This document shows, piece by piece, positions 1 through 11,537 of a stretch of DNA of 64,000 nucleotides (positions are counted from its first letter, which is position 1; each line of letters opens with the position of its first letter). The notes beneath the pieces were generated by a model. That model ran no database searches. It was not told the origin of the DNA and saw nothing but the letters and a program-made list of their open reading frames with translations. The position numbers and the translations under genes are program-made. The stretch lies in the NCBI RefSeq assembly GCF_010093535.1, contig NW_022985173.1:1218101-1282100 (forward strand), given 5' to 3'. The stretch comes from Lindgomyces ingoldianus. Taxonomy: Eukaryota > Ascomycota > Dothideomycetes > Pleosporales > Lindgomycetaceae.

Positions 1-177
1 NNNNNNNNNNNNNNNNNNNNNNNNNNNNNNNNNNNNNNNNNNNNNNNNNNNNNNNNNNNNNNNNNNNNNNNNNNNNNNNNNNNNNNNNNNNNNNNNNNNN
101 NNNNNNNNNNNNNNNNNNNNNNNNNNNNNNNNNNNNNNNNNNNNNNNNNNNNNNNNNNNNNNNNNNNNNNNNNNNNN
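1..177. other. Assembly gap (N)
   Basis: Run of N. It truncates the Fot1-like transposon that follows. Confidence 0.99.
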
Positions 178-711
178 TATAAGGCTAAACCTGCCCTAAA
201 TTACCCTAGGACTCTTATAGAGGGCTCTCTTATAGTTATACTTATGCTTAAATGTTACTTTAAGCTCTAAATAACGCTTCACAAACGTACTAGGCTAGTT
301 TATGTAAACATAGCCTAGATTACGCTTAGCGCGCAAAGAATTAGCTATATTAGCTATAAATGCTATCTAAGAGGAAATTCCTCACGCATATAGCTTAAGT
401 ATAGTCTTAATAATTACCTGCTCTTTTTTATTACCTAGCCTTTGTAATTTAGCTGTAGAATTAGCTTGTAAAGGTTATCTAGCGCTATAGTTATTTATTA
501 TTTTTTATAGAACTTTGCATATAGCTATAGCACATTTCTTTAAGAGTTTTATGTTTTATTTAAAAGCTTAGAGTGTAAGCTGTATCTAACATTCTTTTAG
601 CGCGTTTAAGTAGTGTTGTAGGGAATGCATTAGTGTAGGAAGGGTAGTTTAGTGGGGTCTTAGCAAAAGTAAGCAACTCGGGTGTGTGAGCAACTCGCCC
701 ATGAAGTACGT
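178..711 (-). mobile_element. Fot1/pogo-like DNA transposon, 5' end fragment
   Basis: AT-rich sequence that aligns by eye with the 5' halves of the two Fot1-like elements at 18,382 and 19,686, including the shared 'gaattagctatattagcta' stretch. The right terminus (about 655-711) carries two diverged copies of the subterminal motif that reads GGTTGGCCGGCC in the other copies, then ends ...tacgt followed by TA. The left part is lost in the gap. The transposase would read leftwards; no open frame survives. TA after the terminus fits the TA target of Tc1/mariner-pogo elements. Confidence 0.7.
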
Positions 712-2069
712 TAAGTCACAAAAATAGGTTGAAGGCTGGCCATACGGGCGGGAGCTCGTTCGCATCAGTAAGGTCAAGCAAGTAAGCATTTTTCCTCATA
801 CAGTCTTAGGTAGGATCGCGTGCCTAAAACCTCAGTCCATCACGTGTATGTAGATGCTTGCTTTTCCGGATCTGGGTGCCGTCTTTCCTTCCGACCCCAC
901 TAACTCTTCCTCTGCAGCATCGCGAGACACACTCGTTGGCACCCTCTGCAATCTCCCACTCAGCTAGCTCTCGATCCCCTGTCACTCCACAGATGGTTTT
1001 AAACCGTAAGCCTCAAATATATGTTTCCTCAAGCATCTTCAAGGTCTCTGTTATGGCTTAAGGAGGCCAAGAATCTGAAAGACTGCTGCGAAGAATTCGA
1101 ACAAACCTTGGAATCTCTGACTCAATTCCATTTTGGCCTGATTTATTGATAAGACGTCCGCGTAAATCCTGCGGCATATGCGGCATCAACACTTGCCGTT
1201 CACTTGGGCAGCTCTCGCAGGGATAAGCTCTCGCTTCGAAGAACCCGAGAATTCGGCACCGCACGTGTTGCATTCACTCTTGGCATTGACTAACCCCGCA
1301 CCAGTGCCGGTTAAAAGCCAAGCTAGCGTTGATACGGAACGGGACGAGCCAAGAGGTGGAGGAGACGCCCTCGGTGGATACTTGCCCCGCGAATCGAGAC
1401 CTCAAGAGTGGACTATGTATGCTGCGGGCTCACGAGAGAGGATTGATGATTCCTTTGGAAGCACTACACTTGCGCTGATCGTACCACCGCTTGTTGGTGG
1501 CTGAATTCGCTTTGAGCTACGAGGGCGAAGGAGAGGATTGATACGTGAGCTCTGCTAGACAGTCAAGAAGAGGCATCCTGTTAGGACCTTTCAAGCTTCT
1601 AACTACAATTAGCACGGGACCTGAGGGCGATTCCAGACGCTTGTTGAAGCATTCCGATTGCTAAACGCTTCCCTTTCTGTTCCCATGCATCTGAGGGATT
1701 CTGGGGATTCTCGAACTTAACCCCAGCCGCCTCGGCAAAGTATGCCTTCTTAAGCTAACAATCCTGTTTGCTTTTCCGTTAGTTTCTCGATATATTATAG
1801 GTTACTTAGTTCGCCGCTGCGGTTGCTCTTGGCTGGGCCTTTCTTGTCCTGTCTTAGCATGGCCTGTTGGCGTAGGGAGTCTGCAAGCTGAATTGAGTAT
1901 AAGAACTACCAGAATAGCTAGTATAGAAATACTGCCCAGTGCTCTGGGATATATATTAGTGTGAAGCCTGGGAGGTGTAGGATACCCCGCTCCTTCTTCT
2001 TTAGGTTGCATAGCTCTCCAGAACTCAGGCCATTTTCATATTGCTTTCAATTGAGCTGTAGCTTTAACT
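712..2069. other. Intergenic, no gene recognised
   Basis: Normal base composition. Short open frames exist on both strands, but none has a recognisable domain, an intron pattern or a convincing start. The last few hundred bases are presumably the promoter of the dehydrogenase-like gene at 2070. Confidence 0.5.
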
Positions 2070-3556
2070 ATGCTTGCTGAGCTTCTATTCACTATCGCGG
2101 CGCTCCAACCTCGTGCTTTGGCACAGAGCTGCCCCTCTCTCACTGCCAGCTATCCGGCTCCGTCGGTGGCAAGTGGGTATGAGGCGAGGCTGATTGCCCA
2201 AGGCTTGACGAAGCCGCGAGGTATCATATTCGATAACAAAGGCAACCTTCTCGTTGTGGAGAGGGGCAATGGTGTATCCGCTTTCGCTGTATCAGGGACT
2301 GGCTCTTGCATAACTTTGAGCGAGAAGAAGACTGTCGTCGGTGATGGTTCTGTAAGTTTGTCTAATCATTGCCCAAAGCAATGCTAATACTAACCTCATT
2401 GGATAGCTCAACCACGGCATAGAGATTACAGATGACGGAAAGACACTCTACGTCTCAAGTGTTGAGACTGTCTTCAAGTACGACTATGATTCCTCTTCCA
2501 TGACAACAAAGGGTCAAGGCAAAGCCATCATCACTGGGATGACCTCCAACGATCTTCTCACCAGGACTCTCCTTCTCTCTCGCAAATCAAAGAACAAGCT
2601 TGTTGTTTCCAGGGGCGGTAATGATAATATCGACCTCAGCACGGTTGACATCAACAATGGCATGTCACAGATCCGTATATTCGATCCCACCAAGGACTCA
2701 CAGAACTATACTGCTGGCACTACTTTGGGCTGGGGTCTGCGCAACGCCGTCGGAGTCGCCGAGAACCCCAAGGATGGCGGCGTATGGAGTGCAGAAAACA
2801 ACGCCGATAACATCGAGCGTGATGGCTTCGAGATCCATGAGAATAATCCTGCTGAGGAACTGAACTACCATGGAAAGCTTGACGACTCCAATAATCCACT
2901 TCTAGGCAAGAACTACGGATACCCGCTCTGCTATGGCGCATGGAACATCACCGAGATCCCATCTGCCGGAACGCTGCAGATTGGACAGCAGTTTGCGATT
3001 GCTGAGAACAACGCTACTACCCAGGACAGCTTCTGCAGGAACGACCGTCAGGCTCCACGGTTGGTCTTCCAGCCACATACTTCGCCGCTCGACCTAAAAT
3101 TTGACGGCAAGGGCGAGAACCTTTACGTGACTCTGCATGGAAGCTGGTATGCCCGTCCCTAAACCTCGTCCTATTTAAAGCCTCGTAACTAACCGGTACT
3201 TATGTAGGAACCGTCATGACCCCGTCGGCTACTCTGTCTCCGTCATCAAATTCGGCTCCGACGGCCAACCCACCGAGTCCTCAACCAGCACCAAAGCTCT
3301 CTCCCCTATCATCTCCAACAGCAACACCTCCGGCTGTCCTGGTAGCTGCTTCAGACCTGCAGGCCTCGGATGGGATAGAAACGGCCGGTTGTATATGACT
3401 AGCGACTCCACGGGCGAGATCTATGTGATTGTGAAGGCAGGTGGCAAGGCGCTGGACGATTCAAGACCAGCTGCGAGTGCGGCTTCATCGAACTCAAATG
3501 CGCTTAGCGGATTGCTTATTACGGTCCTGGCGTGTGCATTTGTGTGGTTTTTGTGA
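2070..3556 (+). CDS. Secreted PQQ-dependent sugar / L-sorbosone dehydrogenase-like protein
   Basis: Three exons, 2070-2351, 2407-3146 and 3208-3556, join in frame to 456 residues. Introns of 55 and 61 nt have GT/AG ends, the second with a 'ctaac' branch-like site. The start is the first ATG after an in-frame TGA just upstream. Residues 1 to about 18 look like a signal peptide. The body fits the glucose/sorbosone dehydrogenase beta-propeller fold: 'LTKPRGIIFDNKGNLLVVE', 'LNHGIEITDDGKTLYVSS', 'PHTSPLDLKFDGKGENLYV' and 'HGSWNR' across the second intron. Family knowledge: such proteins are quinoprotein oxidoreductases using PQQ on sugars or sugar lactones, and fungal secreted members fall near CAZy AA12. 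The C-terminus is a Ser/Ala/Asn stretch followed by about 15 hydrophobic residues ending the protein, which suggests a GPI-anchor signal. Substrate is not determinable from sequence. Confidence 0.88.
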
Positions 3557-4345
3557 GGGGGGATGAGGGGAGCGAAGGATGAAGGGAAGGGAATTTAGGT
3601 TGGAGTTTGGATGGGGATTTAGACGTTTCGTGCTGGGAATTGAGCGAAGGAATGTGAAATCTTGTGTAATGCTTTTCTTAAAATTCTAGGATGAATGTTA
3701 ATACCTTACCGTTCTAATAGGGCCTGGTTAAGCCCCTCTCCTAACTAGGGAGGTCTTTGGATCTTGGCTCGGTGTCCGTGTCTGCAGAGCGCGTCGATAT
3801 CTACGTTTAGGAGATTGGGATACATCGTCTGAAAGGAAGCCTAAGCTCGCTGTAGTACACATTTTGCGAGAGTTTGGTTGCGCGGTGCCCACCTCCCTCT
3901 CACTTCTGCCTTAGTGAAAGGCTTAAAGGGGCACAGCCTTTGGACTTGACAATTTATGCAACATCTTGACATTAGTACACACTTGCCTGAACTTCATACT
4001 GATTCGCTCTCCGCTGCGCGGGATTGCATGATAAAGGATGCATTCTTCTGTCCTTTCGGCTCCCTCTCCCATCTGGCATCAAGTTGATAGGGTATTCCTT
4101 TAGATGGTCGGTGTTGCATGATGACGCGCGAAATGCACTGGTCGAGAAACAAGAATTCCTAGGCTCACCTTCCTTTAGAGATAAGAGGTTTTGGTTCTAG
4201 GAAAGGCCATCCCTGAAGTGGTGCCGCAATCAAAATCCAGTAGCGTTTTCTTTCCTCCTTCTCCCCAGGGACGACCCTCTGCCTTCAATCACATTTGCCA
4301 ATAAGCTTTCTTTCTCCTACTCATACAATACCGGGGACCTTCAAA
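3557..4345. other. Intergenic, no gene seen
   Basis: 3' flank of the dehydrogenase-like gene and promoter of the next gene. Pyrimidine-rich tracts (about 4245-4330) lie just before the start at 4346, as is common upstream of fungal genes. No other feature recognised. Confidence 0.5.
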
Positions 4346-5431
4346 ATGCATTATTACACTTTTTCTTCCTTCGCATACTCCCTCGTTGTCTTTATTCTGA
4401 TCTCTATTCCCTTCACCAACTCCCGCTTCAACAACACCACTGTGGTTCAGTTGGAAACCCTCACCACGTATCCTTTCCCGACCGTCATATCAGACGCCAT
4501 CTGGCACTCGAAGGATTCTCTCCTTCTCACTTTTACTACTCCAGCTGAGCTCCAAAGCATCACACCAAATGCAATTGCGGATCCCAAGAATCCAGACAAT
4601 AAGGCTGCATATCAAATCTTGCACAGCTTTGATGAGCAAGCCTGTGGCGGAATTGCTTACCTCGGCAACGACAAGTATCTCTTGGTTACCTCGAATCTCC
4701 AAGTCTTCCCAAAGACAAACCCTGCGCCAGGAACCCATTCACTCTATATTATAAACTTAGAAGCCTGGACCGAAGGGACGAAGGGAGTCGTGGTTAATAA
4801 GCTAGTCGGCCTCCCGGAGGCTAAATGGCTCATTAGCATAGTACCTCTTCCTAAATCGAAAAACTCTACACGCAAATTTCCGTTGGTGCTCATATCCGAT
4901 GCGATGGCCGGCTCCATTCTGCAGTTTGATCCAGATACGAAACAGTCTGCAACCTGGTTTACGCATCCGAGCATGCAACCAAGCCCTAAAGCTGATGTGC
5001 CTGTTGGGATTAACGGCCTTCGATATTTCAACGGATATGTGTATTACACCAACACTTTCGCCCACTCACTATACAGGCTTGCCGTCTGCGACGATAGTTG
5101 GACCCCGAATGGCAAACCCGAGCTCATGATCCAAGATCCGGAATTTCCGCATGGCGCCAACTTCGAGATACAAAAAGCTCCCGGTGTGCCCCAGCTCTAT
5201 GTCACTGGATCTAATCGCGTGGTCAAGGTGGCCATGGTTGATGGTGGAAGGTGGACTTGGACGGACATTGCGGGCGGAGCAAATGATACGATTGTGGCTG
5301 GCGCGACAAGTGCGGTGAAGGGCCGGGTAGGCCTTAAGGAGAAGATGTGGGTGGTTACTGGAGGTAGTTTGCTGAGCCCCTGGATCAAAGGGTTTAGAGA
5401 GGGAGGGAAAGTGGTTAGGATGGATATCTGA
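4346..5431 (+). CDS. Secreted beta-propeller protein (SMP-30/gluconolactonase-like), function unknown
   Basis: Single-exon gene of 361 residues. The open frame extends upstream to 4295, but that position is TTG. The first ATG is at 4346 in a good context (tcaaaATGc) and begins a clear signal peptide (residues 1 to about 26, MHYYTFSSFAYSLVVFILIS...). The rest has repeated beta-propeller-like strands: 'ISDAIWHSKDSLLLTF', 'CGGIAYLGNDKYLLVTSNL', 'LISDAMAGSILQFDPDTKQ', 'VGINGLRYFNGYVYYTNTF', 'GSNRVVKVAMVDG'. The pattern 'GINGLRYFNGYVYYTNT' is typical of fungal secreted six-bladed propellers related to SMP-30/gluconolactonase. Catalytic metal ligands cannot be assigned, so an enzymatic role is not claimed. 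It may be exported, given the N-terminus. Confidence 0.8.
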   Translation: MHYYTFSSFAYSLVVFILISIPFTNSRFNNTTVVQLETLTTYPFPTVISDAIWHSKDSLLLTFTTPAELQSITPNAIADPKNPDNKAAYQILHSFDEQACGGIAYLGNDKYLLVTSNLQVFPKTNPAPGTHSLYIINLEAWTEGTKGVVVNKLVGLPEAKWLISIVPLPKSKNSTRKFPLVLISDAMAGSILQFDPDTKQSATWFTHPSMQPSPKADVPVGINGLRYFNGYVYYTNTFAHSLYRLAVCDDSWTPNGKPELMIQDPEFPHGANFEIQKAPGVPQLYVTGSNRVVKVAMVDGGRWTWTDIAGGANDTIVAGATSAVKGRVGLKEKMWVVTGGSLLSPWIKGFREGGKVVRMDI

Positions 5432-5739
5432 GGCATGGAGAAGAGGTTGAAGAGCAGACTTGCAGCTTGACTGCTCCCAGGCTAGGCGCAACATAACTCC
5501 GTTGTCGTCCTCCTACACCGGGCAGGAGATTGTTAAGTATATGAGGGGCCTCGCAATCTGTCTCATCACCATTCCACTGTTTATAATTTTTCTTATGTGT
5601 TGACGGGTGTGTCTGTAGCTGTGTCTCTGGAAAGCTTATGTGAACTGAAGATGGGCTGCAGCCTAAACTATAACAACGAACTTTTTAATTTGGCCCAGAA
5701 ACCTGTAACCCCGTCCTAATTTGTGATCTCACTTATTGT

Positions 5740-7430
5740 CTTTCATTTTCGGCAGCTTTATGATGACCCCATCAGAAATTCGAAGTCTTCCAACTTTCTT
5801 TTAGGCCAGCTTCTCCATACCAAGAACGTCTTCGACATCGTGGTCTCCTTTCCGCTGAGGTTGATATTGAAGGCCAGGGCTGCCAACGCAAGTGGCGAAG
5901 ACTTCCAGACCGGTCTGCCTCCACCAGTCTCTCTGTTAGATACGTTGGTCACAATAATTATGACACTAAAATTGACTAGAGTCATGGCGACGAGGCCTTA
6001 TAGTAAGGCTAGCCTCGCCCAGCAGACACCGAGGCACGTATGGTAATCCTGGATTGTGCCGAAGACGGAGTTACTGTAGGACTTTCCGCCAGTCTGACGC
6101 ACTCAGATGGTCATTAAGTCTAACATATTCGTAAACGCACTGCCCATGCACTCGAATGCGACGTTGTTGTAGTTGAAGATGGTCAGGAGAGCCTAGGGGC
6201 CTGGGAGTGTTCTGATGCAGTAGAGTGACCATCTGGATACTCGACATAAGCGCTATCAGGCAGAGAAACAGCTCCGTTCATGACGATAGCTCCGTACCAT
6301 TGGATGTGATGAGCCGTCAATGCGCTCACCATATCGAGATACGAGTAGATGTTGTAGAATGACTACAGAGTAAAGTTGAAATGTATCCAACACGTTTTGG
6401 AGTTGATTTCCAAGAAAATGCTTTTATAAGTGTTGTAAACCTTGTTGTCCACCACTTGAAGTTCATGAAATGACGAGCACTGGTAGTCGACTTTCCCCGT
6501 TGGCGACATCGTACTTCCACATATTGGTGCCTACGTGCTCGGGGACAGCGCCAGCAATCTCGCACTCGAACAGGCGCCCTACTTGTATGCTCGCTTGATA
6601 GATTCTTGCAAAGGTAAACTGGCAAACGGACGCGCCATAACCTTTATCACTCCAGGTGCTATTTGGCTTGACACCATCGCACCCCTGTGGTACCTCATAT
6701 GTTGTTGGGTTCATTACTGGAATTTCCGGTTTGGAAATAGCAACAATGAATTCACCTGTTAAACCGTCTATTATGGCTCATTCCCTTTCCCCTTGATAAG
6801 AGCCGGGTATTAAATTGAGTCCTGAGTATATAGACACATTGAGGGTAGAGCCGAGGTTTGTTGCATTGGAAGAATGATTGGGTAACGTCAGAGTATGCGA
6901 GATATCCGTATATGAACTTCAGTAGCCGACCGTACTGTATGTACTGTTGAGCGAACGAACAATTTGCAGTCCGGCAATCGAAAACCGACGATAGCGCCGA
7001 GTGAATGAATTCCTGAATTCATAGCAGAGCCAAGGTCAGGACTTGAGAAGCTAGGGGCCTCTAGTTACGTACGAAAATCCGTGATAATTGGAACGAGGTC
7101 TAGTCACTTGAGAGACACAACGTACTCATCGTAGTTGAGCATCTGCTGTGTCAATGGATCGACTCCTTCTGGGAGATGGCAATACTTGCTATCAGATTGC
7201 GAGGAATAAGCTGCTCCGCCGCAAGACTTCTTGCGAGCTTGTCACTTTTTGTGGTGGTCTCAAGCGATGAGATTACCGGGCTTTCTCTGCGGCGAATGCT
7301 AGAATCTTTCAAGGGATTTCTAGGCAAATGGCAGGCTAATGTTCCATGGTGGATTTCCTTAGTCCCTTAGTCATCAACAACATACCAATAGGAAACTATG
7401 TTGGGGCAGGAAGTATATATAACAGTTATC
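5740..7430 (-). pseudogene. Decayed DUF3176-like multipass membrane protein gene
   Basis: No intact frame, but the minus strand holds an ordered series of recognisable pieces. About 7130-7170: 'GVDPLTQQMLNYDEYVVSLK' (family pattern: DPF-x-QQ after the second membrane region). About 6800-6890: 'TLPNHSSNATNLGSTLNVS', a luminal N-glycosylation-rich stretch. 6463-6760: frame containing 'YEVPQGCDGVKPNSTWSDKG'. About 6060-6170: 'NYNNVAFECMGSAFTNM' and 'TGGKSYSNSVFGTIQDYHTC'. 5758-5985: hydrophobic 'LVNFSVIIIVTNV' followed by 'VWKSSPLALAALAF'. The last motif is characteristic of the C-terminus of fungal DUF3176 proteins as I remember the family. The pieces are separated by stops and frame changes, so the gene is dead. 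Composition is not AT-shifted, so the decay does not look like RIP. The N-terminus is not found. Confidence 0.55.
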
Positions 7431-7439
7431 GTGGATGAA

Positions 7440-8319
7440 CGGTTGTTCTCATAATGGCTAGGTAAAAGGCTAGAACTGCTTGTGCAGTCACTCACAACCC
7501 TGAATGGTGCTCGAGAACCACAGACTTAGCCGAGGCGAAACAAGTCTAACTGCATGGAGGACAGATCAGGGATACTCGCCGCGCACTGCAATGGCTGATG
7601 ATTATTCGAGGTCGTTGATGGCCTGTAGTTCACACACCCATGGATAGGTGGTGGGGTCAGAGCCTGTTACATGGCAAGACGTAATCGCCTCCACTTTTCA
7701 GCCTCTCGATTCACACTTCGAACTGATTGTATTGTTGACTTCACTTCCATGTTTCCTTTCTAATTCACCATTGAAACATCTAACTTTGAATGCTGAACAC
7801 AAGACTTAGTACACTCCAACGACTCGCAATCACGACTATTTTGTCTACGGACACTATATGGGGTTGCTGCGTGAACGACGACAGCTCCAATCTTCACAGT
7901 AATGCTAATTGCAATTTAAATCTGGTCATGAAACATAATACCCCTGCGATGTGTGTGCCGTTATGGGATATGCTAATCATCATGTGTCCAACACGGTGTT
8001 CACCAATATGGTACCTACGCTTTCAACACTAACGTAACCGGAAATTATTGAATGGGGAGTTGAATCCCAGAAAGGGGTTAAATAGATTCACTTCTCTCCC
8101 ATTATGTTCCACGATATGTGATAACATACTGCACATTCCATTGTCAAGCCTCTAACAGTTTTCCCCACCCACGATTCACATATTTTATTAACGTTCCACA
8201 ACTACAACTTCGGACCCATCTCTCAACGTCTTGAAAGCAATGCGGAATTGATCACAAAAGGGCGCGTCAATACCTACCCAGAGATTATAACCCCTGCCCT
8301 GCTTGCTTCTGCAGCATCT
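7440..8319. other. Intergenic, no gene seen
   Basis: Region between the decayed membrane-protein gene and the F-box-like gene. It may hold the unrecognisable N-terminus of the former. No domain, RNA gene or repeat recognised. Confidence 0.4.
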
Positions 8320-8402
8320 CATCAACATCGCACCAAATCAACATCACATTGAATCAACACCACATTAAACCAAAACCATATCGCATCAACACCACGTCCC
8401 AA
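8320..8402. repeat. Imperfect 'catcaacac' repeat in the 5' leader
   Basis: A run of variants of 'catcaacac/catcacat' (cagcatctcatcaacatcg, aaatcaacatcacattg, aatcaacaccacatt, cgcatcaacaccacg) just upstream of the F-box-like start at 8417. It probably lies in the transcribed leader, and is rich in CA with few G. Confidence 0.5.
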
Positions 8403-8416
8403 CGGAACATCTCATT

Positions 8417-9351
8417 ATGTCTGTGCTTACAGCATCATCCTTTCCAGCGGAGCTTCTCCTCGAAATCCTCCAGTACAATCCATTCGAGTCAACTGCCACG
8501 GTTCATAACCTGTCCTTGGTGCATCCAAGGTTCCGGGATATCCTGGAAAACTACGAAATCTCAACAACAAAAAGATTCGCGAGGAACTCTCTGCCATACG
8601 TGTACACCGACGTCCCAGACTCTCCCAACGGAACCAGGAAAGGGTATGCGTGGCTGGACAGATGCATCCATCACTATGATACAGCAGACGACATCATGGC
8701 GACCCTCACCTCGAAGCAGAACTGCTACCCTGTAGAAAAGCATAACATGGCGCTTGTGAACACGGGCATTCTTATCCTGTACCGGCTCAACTCCATTCAA
8801 TCCTACGTCTCCAAACTCGCATTCATTGAATCCCTCCCGGAAGACCCGTTGATGGCGATGTTCCTCGCGGTTCACTACTCCACCCGCACTGCTCGCTACC
8901 ACGGTGATGGCATCATCAACCAACGCACATATGGCCACTTCCTAGACGCCAACCAACTCTCCCTCCGCAACGAAGTCGAATTCTGCTTTGCTGAAGGGGC
9001 GTTGGAGCTCGGTCCCAACTTCATCGCGACATGCTTCTTCGGGTTGAAACCGCGGAGCCAATGCTCATGAATTTGTACCATGAGCATGCGATCCGCGACT
9101 GGGATATCGCTGGCAAGGATACACCAAGGAGATCCTTCATGCCGCCGGTTACGCAAGGCCCGATGAGGGAGAAGAGATTGAGTTCGCTGTTTACATCGTT
9201 GTTGGAGAGATTGGCAGAGTTGAAGGATTGGAAGCTCGAAACGGTTGTTGGGAATATTGAATGGGAGGTTGTGGATGAAGAGCATGACCTCAGTTGGTTA
9301 GATTTAGAGGGTAAGGCGAGGTTGGTGGGGGGTATGGATCTGGAATATTGA
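8417..9351 (+). CDS. F-box-like protein gene with an apparent frameshift
   Basis: Two overlapping frames make one protein of about 310 residues. The first (8417-9070) starts 'MSVLTASSFPAELLLEILQY' and continues 'HNLSLVHPRFRDILENYE', an F-box-like helix set (residues about 7-50). The second (from about 9031 to the TGA at 9349-9351) holds 'LYHEHAIRDWDIAG' and 'WLDLEGKARLV'. The break lies near 9025-9045, where coding passes from the frame of 8417 to the frame one base earlier, i.e. one base appears to be missing. No GT/AG pair gives an intron of workable length and phase: the only candidate, 9012-9057 (46 nt), leaves the wrong phase. F-box proteins are substrate adaptors of SCF ubiquitin ligases; the substrate here is unknown. 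Either a recent pseudogene or a sequence error. Confidence 0.62.
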
Positions 9352-9609
9352 AAACCAGGAGAGTGAGTCTGCCTTGTGATATTCTCGTTCGGGATTGGCG
9401 TGAGTGGCGTCCAGATTTTGGGTACCGTGTTAGATAGTTGATGGCGTTATAGAAGAGCTTGGAGATAGTCTTTGTCATTTCCCGAAAGTTTTGTTGATGT
9501 TGCATGTCCCTGATCTTTACTTAAGGTCATTTAGATTCGAACAAATACCGGAATCGTGCTTCACTTTGCTCACCTACTTCCCTTACCCGCCTCTTCCCCT
9601 AACTTCCTT
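9352..9609. other. Convergent intergenic region
   Basis: Short region between the 3' ends of the F-box-like gene (+) and the nitrilase-family gene (-); nothing else recognised. Confidence 0.5.
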
Positions 9610-10797
9610 TTATAAAATCCCGGGATAAACATCCGTCCTCCTCAAAAGCGGAACCTCCCTTCTCACCTTCTCCACTAACCCTAAATCAACCTCTGCAACC
9701 GCAATCTTCCCCACATCCAATCCCCTCCCTTTTTCATCTTCCTCACCGCCCAACTCCGCAACCACCTTCCCCCACGGATCAACAATCATCCCATGCCCAT
9801 AACTCCTGCGCGTCTTCTCCTCATTATGCGGCCCACACTGTGCAGCCGCAATAACATAACTCTGTGTTTCAATCGCCCTCGCTCTCAGCAGCGTCTCCCA
9901 ATGTGCTTTCCCCGTCGGAACCGTAAACGCAGAAGGGTAAGTTAGAATCTGTGCACCGCGGTGTCGCAGCGCAAGTGAGGGTTCTGGAAACCGCAAATCG
10001 AAGCAAATCAACAGTCCGACTTTCCCCAGCCCCGTCTCGAACGGATTTTCAATCCTTATGCCCTTTTCCACAGAATTCGACTCTTTGAGTATCGGACCAT
10101 CTTTAATCTCCACATCAAACAGATGGAGTTTTTGATACCGTTGCGTGATTTCCCCCTCTTCGTTGATCCAGAGCAATGTATTTTTCACTTTCTTACCGCA
10201 TTCTGCGGGCTCGTGGACCCCGACGTTGATTGGGAGGGCGTGACTTCGGGCTTCTTTTCGCAGACCCAGGACGAATTCAGAGGTTTCAACGGGTTGGCAT
10301 AGGGAGATGGTAGAGGCGGCGTTAGGGGCTATGTAGTCGGAGGCTTCGGGGAGGAAGAGGACGGAGGCACCAGCGGAGGAGGCTTTTTGGATGAGCTGGA
10401 GGCATTGGGAGAGGTTGTTGGTCATAGAAGGTGTGCTGCATATTTGGCCAATTGCCTGGGGGGGGTTAGTTTAGCATTTGGGTTGGGGGCAGTGGGTTTG
10501 ATTTGGAAGTGAGGGTAGCGCAGAAGGTTAAATAGGAAGAGAGTGAGAGCGAGGATGAACAATTAAAACGATGGGAAGAAGCCAATTCTAGGGAGACAAT
10601 TTTTTGCCCTACACACAGCCCAAGGCTTAACTTTGCCGGAGTAGCGTCAAGACTACCTGTTCGCTATATCTCTTTCTGCAAATTGAAATCTAAGGAAGGG
10701 ACATATTGCAAACTTGGGAGAGAACTTATCAAATGAGACAAACACAAAGCAAGGTTACAAATTGAGCGGGAAGGGAATATCTTACAGCGAGAGGCAT
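9610..10797 (-). CDS. Nitrilase-superfamily amidase (deaminated glutathione amidase / omega-amidase type)
   Basis: Two exons: a 12-nt first exon (10797-10786, MPLA) and 10455-9610, joined across a 330-nt GT/AG intron (10785-10456). The product is 285 residues and begins 'MPLAAIGQICSTPSMTNNLS', matching the usual Nit1/Nit2 N-terminus. The nitrilase triad is visible: Glu41 in 'FLPEASDYI', Lys113 in 'QKLHLFD', Cys155 in 'LLICFDLRFPEP'. Also visible are 'TGKAHWETLLRARAIE' and 'YGHGMIVDPWG'. Known for the family: hydrolysis of the side-chain amide of deaminated glutathione or of alpha-ketoglutaramate, in cytosol or mitochondria. Which of these applies cannot be decided. Tyr is replaced by Phe after the catalytic Cys ('CFD' for the commoner 'CYD'), a mild change. 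The ATG at 10425 in exon 2 would lose the first beta-strand, so the spliced start is preferred. Confidence 0.9.
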
Positions 10798-11537
10798 CTT
10801 AGCAAGTCTCATAAAGTCGAATGGGAAATCTGATAAGACGTCAAAGTTAATGTTGGTGGATAAGCCGGGGTGCACCATGCCTGCCCGAAGAGTTGATGTG
10901 CCGTTAGGCTAACCTATTCTAGTAAGACTGGTGAGTGGACGTTGAACCAACTAAACAACAAGCATTGTGTACCTCACATCCTCCATAGCGAACAATTAAA
11001 TCCTTGTAGATGACCTAAGATAAGCTGGTCACTCCAGGGACTGCTCTGACGGTCCGACACCCCCGCCATTACCTCAAGCAAGCGGTCGGCGGGAGTCAGA
11101 TACGAAATACGTACGACAAGGCGGAAACGCTCGGACTCAGCAATTGTTTCAACCTGGCACATGGAGCGTCAAAACCTCCAACGTCGCTGCTGGTGTACCA
11201 CAACCCTCCCTTGCTAAACCATTCCAACACGACCGCATTCCTTCAATTCCCACTACAGCTATTGGGGGCAGGTACACGCCACCAGCCACGCATTACGCAC
11301 GCTCGCGCCAAACAAACACACAAGAAGACATCTCCCCACCTTTCTCCATCCTTGGACCCTTGTCCGTCGAGTACCCCGTACCACGTCGACGTTCCGTTGT
11401 TTCCACTTGGCCTTTTGCGCACGAGAGTCATGAATGCTCCGCGACGGAAGCGCGCAGAACGGTGATCGCTTGTAGAGCCCCGAATACCGATTCGATAACC
11501 AAGTCATCACCACAGAGGAGGCTGCGGAGGGTGCAAC
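10798..11537. promoter_or_regulatory. Shared upstream region of divergent genes
   Basis: The nitrilase-family gene (-) and the golgin-like gene (+) start about 740 bp apart, head to head. Small open frames inside are unsupported. No specific operator or RNA gene recognised. Confidence 0.4.

Noticed and set aside
858..2011. Small open frames on both strands upstream of the dehydrogenase-like gene, one with a hydrophobic segment (1802-2011, minus)
   Set aside because: No domain, no family resemblance, overlapping opposite-strand frames, and position in a promoter region.
4295..4345. Upstream extension of the beta-propeller gene
   Set aside because: The codon at 4295 is TTG. The first ATG, with a good context and a signal peptide directly behind it, is at 4346.
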